From Paracholeplasma vituli (GTDB lineage: Bacteria; Bacillota_I; Bacilli_A; Acholeplasmatales; UBA5453), in assembly GCF_025446935.1 (NCBI RefSeq), contig NZ_JAOEGN010000008.1:18147-82146 (forward strand): a stretch of DNA of 64,000 nucleotides, in the 5' to 3' direction. Positions 18,118 to 26,093 of this stretch are shown piece after piece (the stretch's first letter is position 1; each line of letters begins with the position of its first letter). A program made the translations under genes and the position numbers. The notes under the pieces are model-generated. The model was given only the letters and a program-made list of their open reading frames with translations, did not search any database and was not told where the DNA came from.

Positions 18118-19116
18118 TTAAAAATCTGTCGATTCATCTTCTTTATTGCGTTTAAACATATCGAAGAACTTTTGAGGGAAATGAATAATTGAATCTTTGA
18201 CAACAATAGGAATCATTTTCAACGATTCCATAAAAGCACCTTTTTGAATGGCTTTGCGGCTAAGTTCTTTGCTGTCAGCAAATAGATATTTACGCGTAAC
18301 AACGCCAATTCGAATGGTTAGTAAACCATTAGTAATACCTTGTGCTACAGAAGACATAACTGGTTTAATAAGCGGTATTTCTCCAAGCATATTAGCAGTT
18401 GAGGTTGGTAATATATCGTTTAAATTGATATTTTCTAATCCTTCAGCAATCAGTGCTGTTGTAAATACGTTAATTGTTAATTTAGCAAGATTCTTGTAAC
18501 TCGGTCTGAATCCACACATTTGTACCAATTCTTTAATCATACGAATATTCACAACAACAACTGTGAATAAATCAAGGCGACCATTTTGTGAAATCGCGGT
18601 TGAAATCAATACCGTTTTCGCATGTCTCATGATGACTTTATTCATCTTCTTTTTCATGGTCGAACTGTAAATCTCATTCAATACTTTTTGAAGTGCTTCC
18701 GGATCATCAATCGCTTCTTTAAGCTTCTCTTTCTCTGTTTGCGAAATTTCATCACGATCTAATAAATTTTTAGATACACGTTTGTATGTGAGATATCTTC
18801 TACGTGTTGGTTTATTGTCCATTACTGTTTCGATAGAAAAGGCTGGGGATACCAAAATGATTCGTACAGGGTTAATGACGAGTAGGTAGGTTAATAGGAA
18901 TGCGACAACATAAAACCCATAGGCTACGTACTCATGGATGTTGGCTAGGCGTTCCCCAATATCAATAATCGAGGATATTAAGATGAGTAAAAATAAAATG
19001 ATGACACCAAATGCAATCGCTACCCAAAATCTCGTACTTCCTGATGGCTTTTGTCTTGGTTCTTTCACTTCAGTTTCGGTTTCAATCATGAGTGGTTCTT
19101 TTGATTCTTTTGCCAT
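18118..19116 (-). CDS. DUF697 (YcjF-like) membrane protein
   Basis: The 332-residue protein has a charged N-terminus, two adjacent membrane segments (about 31-50 and 62-83) and a C-terminal DUF697-like domain (about 165-300). The domain is recognised by TAISQNGRLDLFTVVVVNIRMIKEL, which I split here as TAISQNGRLDLF and NIRMIKEL, and by the following Gly/Ala-rich helices. In other bacteria DUF697 proteins associate with dynamin- or Era-like GTPases, but none is adjacent here. It sits 34 bases downstream of radC in the same direction. Function is unknown. Confidence 0.75.
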   Translation of the reverse strand: MAKESKEPLMIETETEVKEPRQKPSGSTRFWVAIAFGVIILFLLILISSIIDIGERLANIHEYVAYGFYVVAFLLTYLLVINPVRIILVSPAFSIETVMDNKPTRRRYLTYKRVSKNLLDRDEISQTEKEKLKEAIDDPEALQKVLNEIYSSTMKKKMNKVIMRHAKTVLISTAISQNGRLDLFTVVVVNIRMIKELVQMCGFRPSYKNLAKLTINVFTTALIAEGLENINLNDILPTSTANMLGEIPLIKPVMSSVAQGITNGLLTIRIGVVTRKYLFADSKELSRKAIQKGAFMESLKMIPIVVKDSIIHFPQKFFDMFKRNKEDESTDF

Positions 19117-19150
19117 ATTTTCACATCCTTGTTACTATTATATAACAAAT

Positions 19151-19837
19151 CTAATCAAAATGATATTTACGATTTTCTTTAATCGAATAACACTGCTTAT
19201 AGCCCATCACGACATGATCAATCACCATTACACCCATAATTTTGGCAGACTGTTCAAGCAGTTCTGTGGCTTTATAATCGGCTAAAGATGGGGTAGAGTC
19301 CCCACTGGGGTGGTTGTGTACAAATATCACCGATGCTGCAGCCAATTTAACCGCATGCTGAAACACTTCGCGTGGGTGAATATTCGATTGATTGAGTGTA
19401 CCGATATAAAGCCGTTTGGTTGCGATTATTTGATTTTTCATATCTAAATATAGAGTATAAAAGTGTTCTTGCTCGAGATGACTTAATCTGTGTTTCATAT
19501 GACTATAGATATCTTTTGTGGCTGCAATTTGAATTCTTTTTTCTTCGTGATTTTTAGTTATTCGTTTAGAAAGTTCAAGAGCTGCTAAAACTGTACAGGC
19601 TTTTGCAGTTCCAATACCAGGCATTTGAATCCATTCTTGAAAACTCACTTTCTCGAGTTCCTTCAATTGGTCAAAACGGTGTAATACCGATTTTGATAGT
19701 TCAATTACAGACTGAGATTTTGTCCCTGTATGGAATAGAATCGCCAAAAGTTCATAATTTGACAATGCTTCCACTCCAAGTTCAATTAAACGTTCACGGG
19801 GTTTATCATCTGACATCATTTCTTTAATCATTAACAT
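19151..19837 (-). CDS. radC: RadC family JAB/JAMM-domain protein
   Basis: RadC proteins have a helix-hairpin-helix and a JAMM metalloprotease-like domain; their true function is unsettled. Here the HhH is MPGIGTAKACTVLAALEL (about 68-85) and the JAMM motif is FVHNHPSGDSTPSLAD (about 166-181), complete. I choose ATG 19837 because AGAGGTG lies 6 bases before it; the frame extends upstream to 19864 but has no ribosome site. The length from this start is 228 residues, as usual. Confidence 0.9.
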   Translation of the reverse strand: MLMIKEMMSDDKPRERLIELGVEALSNYELLAILFHTGTKSQSVIELSKSVLHRFDQLKELEKVSFQEWIQMPGIGTAKACTVLAALELSKRITKNHEEKRIQIAATKDIYSHMKHRLSHLEQEHFYTLYLDMKNQIIATKRLYIGTLNQSNIHPREVFQHAVKLAAASVIFVHNHPSGDSTPSLADYKATELLEQSAKIMGVMVIDHVVMGYKQCYSIKENRKYHFD

Positions 19838-19874
19838 CCTATCACCTCTTTTAATACATACCATTACAGCCCTT

Positions 19875-19906
19875 AAAAAAAGAAAAGACCCTGCTTATGC
19901 AAGGTC
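19875..19906 (-). terminator. terminator of the valS-folC operon
   Basis: On the minus strand GACCTTGC, loop ATAA, GCAGGGTC, then TTTTCTTTTTTT. The folC TAA stop (19897-19895) lies in the loop, so the last folC codons are the 5' arm. Confidence 0.88.
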
Positions 19907-21160
19907 AAATCGTTCGATTAAATATGGTCTTATGTAGGATACAAAATATAAAGAGCCTGTGATGATTATGACATCATCTGATGTTGCATCACTTAAAATA
20001 GATTCGAAAGCTTCTTTTGGATTCTCGATGGCTTTCTTGTTTTTGTGATGGGTTTGTTCTAGCAAAATAGACAGCTCAGCGGTACGTTTATAATCAAAGT
20101 GGGTTAAAGTCACACTATCCGAAATACTCGAAACACGATTTAACATGATTTCGGTTTCTTTATCCGACATCGCACAGAATAAACTGTGGATGTGCCTATT
20201 TGGATACATGGATTCTATACTTTTACATAACGCTTCAATACCATGACGATTATGTGCCCCATCGAGGATGACAACAGGATGTTTACTAAATACTTCAAAA
20301 CGGCCAGGCCACGCGGTTTCATGGATACCTTCTTTGATCATTCGAATCGGGGTTTTAGGAAATAAATAATTCACAACTGAAATCGCTAAAGTAGCATTTT
20401 TGGCTTGATATAAACCTTGTAAACGCGGTTGATAATAATGGTATTCATAAATGAATTCAAGTGGTTCATTGGATTCAATCACATAGTGTTTATCTGTAAT
20501 TGAAATTAATGGTGCATTTAAAGATTTACATGTCGCTTCAAATTGAGGAATTAATGCCTCATCCACGCTTGTGAAAAGTGGGATATTCGGTTTGACAATC
20601 CCCAATTTATTGAATGCAATCGACTCTAAAGTATTGCCAAGTTGTTGCATATGATCAAATCCAATGTTTGTGATAACTGACGCAATTGGGTTACAAATAT
20701 TGGTAGCATCTAGTAATCCACCTAACCCCACTTCAAGGACCACTAAATCGACTTTTTGATCTTTAAAGTATTTAAAAGCAATCAATGTCACCAATTCGAA
20801 GAAAGAGAGCGTTTCACCGTAACTTTGATGGAATGTCTCGTTGAAATCGTGTATTTCATTGATATAAACCAATAAATCCGCATCCGGAATCATTTCTAGG
20901 TTCACCTGGATGCGTTCATTGAACTTGAGAATGTAGGGACTGGTATAAGTCCCTACTTTCATCTGTTTACTTAGAATGGTCGATAGATAGCTCACCACAG
21001 ACCCTTTTCCATTAGTACCTCCGACATGGATGATTTTATAAGCATCCTGAGGATTTCCTAAGGCTAGAGCTGCTGCGCGCATTCGGTTTAAATCGGTTTT
21101 AGGTTTGAACTTAACTTGGTGTTCAATCCAAGCGATTGCTTCAACGATGTCTTTAAACAT
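19895..21160 (-). CDS. folC: folylpolyglutamate synthase/dihydrofolate synthase FolC
   Basis: FolC adds glutamate to folates (and in many bacteria to dihydropteroate) using ATP. The 421-residue Mur-ligase-family protein has the P-loop HVGGTNGKGSVVSYL (about 40-54), the motif LEVGLGGLLDATN (about 141-153), TNIGFDHMQQLG, and VILDGAHNRHG. It begins one base after the valS stop and probably shares the T-box transcript. Its C-terminal codons overlap the terminator. Confidence 0.93.
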   Translation of the reverse strand: MFKDIVEAIAWIEHQVKFKPKTDLNRMRAAALALGNPQDAYKIIHVGGTNGKGSVVSYLSTILSKQMKVGTYTSPYILKFNERIQVNLEMIPDADLLVYINEIHDFNETFHQSYGETLSFFELVTLIAFKYFKDQKVDLVVLEVGLGGLLDATNICNPIASVITNIGFDHMQQLGNTLESIAFNKLGIVKPNIPLFTSVDEALIPQFEATCKSLNAPLISITDKHYVIESNEPLEFIYEYHYYQPRLQGLYQAKNATLAISVVNYLFPKTPIRMIKEGIHETAWPGRFEVFSKHPVVILDGAHNRHGIEALCKSIESMYPNRHIHSLFCAMSDKETEIMLNRVSSISDSVTLTHFDYKRTAELSILLEQTHHKNKKAIENPKEAFESILSDATSDDVIIITGSLYFVSYIRPYLIERFDLA

Positions 21161-21161
21161 A

Positions 21162-23720
21162 TTAGCCCAATTTCTTCATCAAGGCGTCGTATTGTGCTTG
21201 ATAATTTGCCATTTTGGCTTGTTCTTCTGCTACTTTTTCAGGTTTTGCACGTTGAATAAAGTTTGGATTTTGAAGCATTTGTTTGACACGTTCTAGTTCT
21301 TTAGTTAACGTTGATAATTCTTTTTCAAGTTTTGCTTTTTCTTCAGATTCACTGATGATATCGCTCTTTAAGACGTAGAGTTCATAACCGGTACCAGCTA
21401 ATAAAATGGTTTCAGCCGTTATGGTTTCCTTTTTAGAAATGATCAACTCTTGTGTTCTTAAGAAATGACTGAACATAGCCTTTTCGTTGTTTAAGAATGC
21501 TAAGTTGCTGATTACTTCAATGGTTAATGGTTTCGAAGGAATGATTTGCATCTCTTGTCGAAGTTGTCTGACTTTCGTAACCATTTCGAATAACACATTC
21601 ACTTCTTTAATTGTGGATTCGAATGTGTAGTTTTGATCCTCTGGCCACGAAGCTATCATGATTGAGTCTTCACCTGTTAAGTTTTGATATAGACGTTCGG
21701 TAACAAACGGCATAAATGGATGTAAGAGTTTAAGGATTTGCTTAATGACATAGAGTAATACACGTTGGGTGTTTTCTTTACGTTCGTCTTTGAGGGTGAC
21801 TTTCGCAATCTCAACATACCAACTCGCGAATTCGTCCCAAATGAAGTTATAAAGCGTTCTAGAAACTTCACCAAACTCATACTTATCATAGTTTTGATCT
21901 ACTTCATGAATCACTTCATTTAAGCGTGTAAGAATCCATTTATCATAAATAGATAATGATTCCATCTCGAAATCATCACGTTTTTCATCAATATTCATGT
22001 CAATGAAACGGACGATGTTCCATAATTTATTGATAAAGTTCCAGGAAGATGAGACTTTTTCGGTTTCATATCGTAAGTCTTGTCCTGGGGCTGCATTGGT
22101 AGATAAGAAATAACGTAATGCATCTGTACCATACGTTTCAGATACATCCATAGGGTCCACACCATTGCCTAAAGACTTCGACATTTTACGGCCTTGCTCA
22201 TCGCGAACTAGACCATGCATTAGGACATCTTTGAATGGCGATTGTCCTGTAAATTCAACCCCCTGGAAAATCATACGTGCAACCCAGAAGAAAATGATGT
22301 CATAACCAGTAACTAAGACATTAGTTGGGTAGTAACGCTTCAAATCATCCGTATTTTCTGGCCAACCTAAGGTAGAAAACGGCCAAAGCGCACTGCTAAA
22401 CCAAGTGTCTAAAACGTCTTCATCTTGACGGTAGTCAGAGCCTGGTTGTGTAACAGAGACAACCACTTCATCCCCTTTATACCAAACCGGAATACGGTGA
22501 CCCCACCATAATTGACGGGAGATGCACCAGTCTTCGATGTTTTCTAACCAGTTTAAGTATACTTTTTCAAAACGTTTTGGTACGAATTCAGTATCACTCT
22601 TCTCAATCGCTTGTTTTACGAGTGGTCCCATCTTAACAAACCATTGTAAAGATAATCTAGGTTCAACAACAACACCAGTACGTTCGGAGTGGCCAACATT
22701 ATTGACATAGTCCTCGATTTTTTCGACTAAATTATGAGTCTCTAAATCCTTAACCAATTGCTTTCGACATTCAAAGCGTTCTAAGCCTTCGTACTTAAAT
22801 GCCATCGCGTTCATATGGCCATCTTCAGTCATACATAATGGCATCGCTAAGCCATGACGTTTACCGACTTCAAAGTCATTTGGGTCGTGCGCAGGGGTAA
22901 CTTTAACGACCCCAGTACCAAAACTCATATCAACATAATCGTCTGCGATAATCGGAATCTCTACTTTTGTATTTGGAATGTATACTTTTTTACCGATAAA
23001 TGATTTATAACGTGCATCTTCAGGATGAACCATGAGTGCTTGGTCAGCAAACATCGTTTCAGGACGGGTGGTTGCGATAACCATATATCCACTGCCATCA
23101 ACGAGTGGGTATCTAAAATAGAAGAGTTTGCTCTTGGTTTCGACAAATTCAACTTCAATGTTTGAAAGTGCAGTCTTTGCTTCAACGTCCCAGTTAATGA
23201 TTCGGTTACCGCGGTAAATTAAACCTTTATTATAGAGTTCAATAAATACAGTTTGAACCGCTTCAGATAGTTTTTCATCTAAAGTAAAACGTTCTCTGGA
23301 ATAGTCTAAAGAAAGACCTAAAACAGCCCATTGACGCTTAATATGACCTGCATATTCATCTTTCCAAGCCCAAGCCTGTTCTAAGAATTTTTCTCTGCCG
23401 ATATCGTATCGTGAAACACCCATTTTCTTTAAACGTTCATCGACTTTCGCTTGAGTAGCGATACCAGCGTGGTCCATCCCCGGTAAGAACAAAGCGTCAT
23501 AACCTTGCATACGTTTACGTCTAATGATGATATCTTGCAAAGTGCCATCCCAAGCATGACCAAGGTGCAGTTTACCCGTGACATTTGGTGGTGGAATCAC
23601 AATACAAAACGGTCTTTGTTTTTCTCCTGTTGCTTTAAAATAGCCCTTATCGAGCCAATATTGATATAAATCGGTTTCTACCGCTTTATGATCGTATTTT
23701 GTGTCTAGTGTTGTTGCCAT
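21162..23720 (-). CDS. valS: valyl-tRNA synthetase
   Basis: ValRS charges tRNA-Val and edits threonine. The 852-residue class I synthetase has PPPNVTGKLHLGHAW (HIGH region, about 43-57), the editing domain with TTRPETMFADQA, the KMSKS loop GRKMSKSLGNGVDP (about 524-537), the anticodon-binding domain and a C-terminal coiled-coil arm (about 790-850) typical of ValRS. Its first 16 bases overlap the acetyltransferase gene. It lies under a valine-type T-box. Confidence 0.97.
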   Translation of the reverse strand: MATTLDTKYDHKAVETDLYQYWLDKGYFKATGEKQRPFCIVIPPPNVTGKLHLGHAWDGTLQDIIIRRKRMQGYDALFLPGMDHAGIATQAKVDERLKKMGVSRYDIGREKFLEQAWAWKDEYAGHIKRQWAVLGLSLDYSRERFTLDEKLSEAVQTVFIELYNKGLIYRGNRIINWDVEAKTALSNIEVEFVETKSKLFYFRYPLVDGSGYMVIATTRPETMFADQALMVHPEDARYKSFIGKKVYIPNTKVEIPIIADDYVDMSFGTGVVKVTPAHDPNDFEVGKRHGLAMPLCMTEDGHMNAMAFKYEGLERFECRKQLVKDLETHNLVEKIEDYVNNVGHSERTGVVVEPRLSLQWFVKMGPLVKQAIEKSDTEFVPKRFEKVYLNWLENIEDWCISRQLWWGHRIPVWYKGDEVVVSVTQPGSDYRQDEDVLDTWFSSALWPFSTLGWPENTDDLKRYYPTNVLVTGYDIIFFWVARMIFQGVEFTGQSPFKDVLMHGLVRDEQGRKMSKSLGNGVDPMDVSETYGTDALRYFLSTNAAPGQDLRYETEKVSSSWNFINKLWNIVRFIDMNIDEKRDDFEMESLSIYDKWILTRLNEVIHEVDQNYDKYEFGEVSRTLYNFIWDEFASWYVEIAKVTLKDERKENTQRVLLYVIKQILKLLHPFMPFVTERLYQNLTGEDSIMIASWPEDQNYTFESTIKEVNVLFEMVTKVRQLRQEMQIIPSKPLTIEVISNLAFLNNEKAMFSHFLRTQELIISKKETITAETILLAGTGYELYVLKSDIISESEEKAKLEKELSTLTKELERVKQMLQNPNFIQRAKPEKVAEEQAKMANYQAQYDALMKKLG

Positions 23721-24259
23721 AATAGTTGGTTCTCCTTATACATCGTTTTGGTTATTTCATATTCAGCCACACGCATGTTCACTGCGATGCCAAACAACTT
23801 AAATTCTTTGATTGCTTCATTTTGAAACACAAATCCGCACTTTTCAATAACACGCTTACTGGGGTGATTTTCAATAAAGTGCCCACAACGGATGGTTTGT
23901 AAATCCGTTTGTTCAAATCCATAGAGAATGATAGCTAAAGCAGCTTCTGTCATGAGACCCTGGTTATGATACTTCGGGTGTAAAACATACCCTAAGGATT
24001 TTGTTTCTGCGCCTAAATCTCCTTCAGCATGAAGTCCAATCGTTCCAATTAAGGTATCCTCACCTTTAAGTGTTATACCCCAAACTTCATTTGAATGCAG
24101 CATGTTTTGAATGACGTGGAGTGACTCCTCTACTGTTTTATGGGGTGTCCAGCCTGCTTTAGGTCCCACTTCATCCAATTTAGCATAATCATACATCGCT
24201 TTAGCATCCTCCAGCACTAGTGGTCGTAAAACGAGTCGCTTCGTTACAATACGGTCCAA
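23705..24259 (-). CDS. GNAT family N-acetyltransferase (RimJ/RimL type)
   Basis: The 184-residue protein has the RimJ/RimL-like start IVTKRLVLRPLVLEDA, the acetyl-CoA loop region LHPKYHNQGLMTEA (about 92-105) and the late motif HFIENHPSKRVIEKCGF. It may acetylate a protein N-terminus or a small molecule; the substrate is unknown. It is the first gene after the valine T-box and overlaps valS by 16 bases, so it is regulated with valS. An AGGGGATGAT stretch serves as ribosome site for the ATG at 24259. Confidence 0.85.
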   Translation of the reverse strand: MDRIVTKRLVLRPLVLEDAKAMYDYAKLDEVGPKAGWTPHKTVEESLHVIQNMLHSNEVWGITLKGEDTLIGTIGLHAEGDLGAETKSLGYVLHPKYHNQGLMTEAALAIILYGFEQTDLQTIRCGHFIENHPSKRVIEKCGFVFQNEAIKEFKLFGIAVNMRVAEYEITKTMYKENQLLWQQH

Positions 24260-24276
24260 AATATCATCCCCTTACA

Positions 24277-24516
24277 AAAGAAAAAGTCCCTAAGAATTTG
24301 CATTCTTAAGGACGAATCATCGTGGTACCACCTTAATTCTACCCCTACTGGAGTAGCACTTCATTACCGATAACGGGGGTCATCCGAATTGAGCTACTTT
24401 GCTTTCACTCAATTAACTCCTGGGCTACCTTCAAAGATTCACTGCAGATTTTTCACCAACCAATCTGTCTCTATTCACGTGGTTATCTTTTACTCTTCCC
24501 ATTCTTCGTTTGTTTA
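24277..24516 (-). promoter_or_regulatory. T-box riboswitch (valine) with terminator
   Basis: The minus-strand leader contains the invariant T-box GGTGGTACCACG (24332-24321) and then a perfect 12-bp terminator stem, GTCCTTAAGAAT / ATTCTTAGGGAC (24313-24286), followed by TTTTTCTTTT. Upstream is Stem I with AAGAGTAAAAGAT and AGAGA-type elements. In the specifier region AAGGTAGCCC (about 24431-24422) a GTA valine codon followed by a purine is present; a GGT glycine reading is possible but does not fit valS. Uncharged tRNA-Val would bind and allow read-through into the acetyltransferase-valS-folC operon. Confidence 0.93.
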
Positions 24517-24545
24517 ATTGTAGCACATTACTTTAGGCTTGTAAA
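24517..24545 (-). promoter_or_regulatory. promoter of the T-box operon
   Basis: TTTACA (24545-24540), 17 bases, TACAAT (24522-24517) with an upstream TG on the minus strand. It overlaps the end of degV (24551) only at its upstream flank. Confidence 0.7.
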
Positions 24546-24550
24546 TGGTC

Positions 24551-25402
24551 TTAAGCTTTAAGGATATATAAAATCCCAATCGTACCTTTACCACAATGTG
24601 TCGAGATTACACAGCCAGCTTGGGTTTCAATTAACTGTTTAGGCATACCCATAGTTTGTAATTTTTCAAGCATATAAGCCGCTGACTTATCCGCTAGTGA
24701 GTGGGTCACCATCACGTAATCTAAATCGATTTGATCGTATAAGGATTGATAATCTTCTAGCATAACATCTAGTGCTCGTGTCATTTTACCAATGGCCTTC
24801 TTATATACATCGAGTTTTCCATTGTTTACTTGAATAATCGGTTTAATTGCGAGTACACCACCTAAGAAAGCAGATAATGCTGAGCATCTACCACCTTTGT
24901 ATAAATAGTCCATCGTTTGGATTGCGAATTGACTTCTGACACGTGGTGTAATGTCATCTAAGGCTCTTTTGATGCTTAAGGCATCTAAACCTTGATCTCT
25001 TAAGTCACAACCTTTTAAAACAACTAAACCAACGCCTGAGGATAGGTTATTGGAATCGACAATGTGGATACGTTCAGAATCGACCATATCTTTTGCAATC
25101 AAAGCACTTTGATAGGTTCCCGATAATTTTGATCCTATGGTAATACAAACAATGTCATAGCCTTGTTCAATAAATGGTGTGAATTGATTAACGAACTCAC
25201 CTGGTGAAACTGCAGATGATTTTGGTAAATAACCAAGTTCATCGACTTTATCATACAATTCAGGGGTTGTTAGGTCGATGCCATCACGGTAACTTAAATC
25301 ACCGAAATTGACATACAGGGGAACAACGTGGATATGTCTAGATTCAATCAAATCTTTGCTTAAATCACAGGTTGAATCTGTCATAATGATAACTTTATTC
25401 AT
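24551..25402 (-). CDS. DegV family fatty acid-binding protein
   Basis: DegV/FakB proteins hold a fatty acid, usually as the substrate carrier of the FakA kinase. The 283 residues begin MNKVIIMTDSTCDLS, the standard DegV N-terminus, and contain VVPLYVNFGD, SAVSPGEF, ITIGSKLSGTYQSA (about 87-100) and HCGKGTIGI near the end. I choose ATG 25402 because GGAGGA stands 6 bases before it. The gene overlaps the end of engB by 8 bases. No fakA is nearby. Confidence 0.92.
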   Translation of the reverse strand: MNKVIIMTDSTCDLSKDLIESRHIHVVPLYVNFGDLSYRDGIDLTTPELYDKVDELGYLPKSSAVSPGEFVNQFTPFIEQGYDIVCITIGSKLSGTYQSALIAKDMVDSERIHIVDSNNLSSGVGLVVLKGCDLRDQGLDALSIKRALDDITPRVRSQFAIQTMDYLYKGGRCSALSAFLGGVLAIKPIIQVNNGKLDVYKKAIGKMTRALDVMLEDYQSLYDQIDLDYVMVTHSLADKSAAYMLEKLQTMGMPKQLIETQAGCVISTHCGKGTIGILYILKA

Positions 25403-25982
25403 GTAAGTCCTCCTCAAATAGGGTATGGATTTTTTCGATGCCGCGTTTAGATTCACTAGATGTTGGAATCATTTCGACTTCTGCATCATTTAATTGGGCT
25501 TTAATCATTTGAATATTTTTTGAACGTTCACTTTGATTTAACTTATCTTGTTTAGTGAGTAGAATTGTGACGACATAACCGGCATTTCTAATCGATTGAT
25601 AAACTTCAATATCGTCTTTTGTTGCACCTACTTTCATGTCAACTAACATGAAAATACGCTTTAAAGATTCCCTTGTTTGAATATAGTCTAACAACATCGC
25701 TTGGAATTGCGCGATTTGCGTTTGGCTTCTTCTGGCATAGCCATAACCAGGGGCATCCACTAAGTAGATTTCATCATTGATGTTAAAAAAATTCATCGTA
25801 ATAGTTTTACCTGGTTCTGAGGAAGTTCTAGCCAAATTTTTACGATTCACGATCGCGTTAATCAATGAGCTTTTTCCTACATTGCTTCGGCCTAAAAAAA
25901 GGTATTCAGATTTTAAAGGTTCGGGGTAATGGGACGCATTGGTTCCACTTTTAACGAACTCTGCACTACGAATTATGTACAT
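25395..25982 (-). CDS. engB: ribosome biogenesis GTP-binding protein EngB/YsxC
   Basis: This small GTPase acts in late 50S subunit assembly. The 195-residue protein has G1 GRSNVGKSSLINAI (about 32-45), G2 region SSEPGKTITMNFF, G3 DAPGYGYA and G4 LTKQDK. It follows lon by 111 bases across a terminator, a gene pairing (lon-engB) that is common in Firmicutes. Confidence 0.95.
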   Translation of the reverse strand: MYIIRSAEFVKSGTNASHYPEPLKSEYLFLGRSNVGKSSLINAIVNRKNLARTSSEPGKTITMNFFNINDEIYLVDAPGYGYARRSQTQIAQFQAMLLDYIQTRESLKRIFMLVDMKVGATKDDIEVYQSIRNAGYVVTILLTKQDKLNQSERSKNIQMIKAQLNDAEVEMIPTSSESKRGIEKIHTLFEEDLHE

Positions 25983-26062
25983 TTAATAAATCACTCATTT
26001 CGAAAACATTATATCATAGAAATCCGTTAGATTTTGCACGGTTTACTATTTTTTTTAAATAA

Positions 26063-26090
26063 CCCATTAAAAAAGCCCATTGCTGGGCTT
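26063..26090 (-). terminator. terminator after lon
   Basis: AAGCCC / GGGCTT stem with a 6-nt loop followed by TTTTAATGGG on the minus strand. The T-run is short but present. Confidence 0.7.
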
Positions 26091-26093
26091 CTA

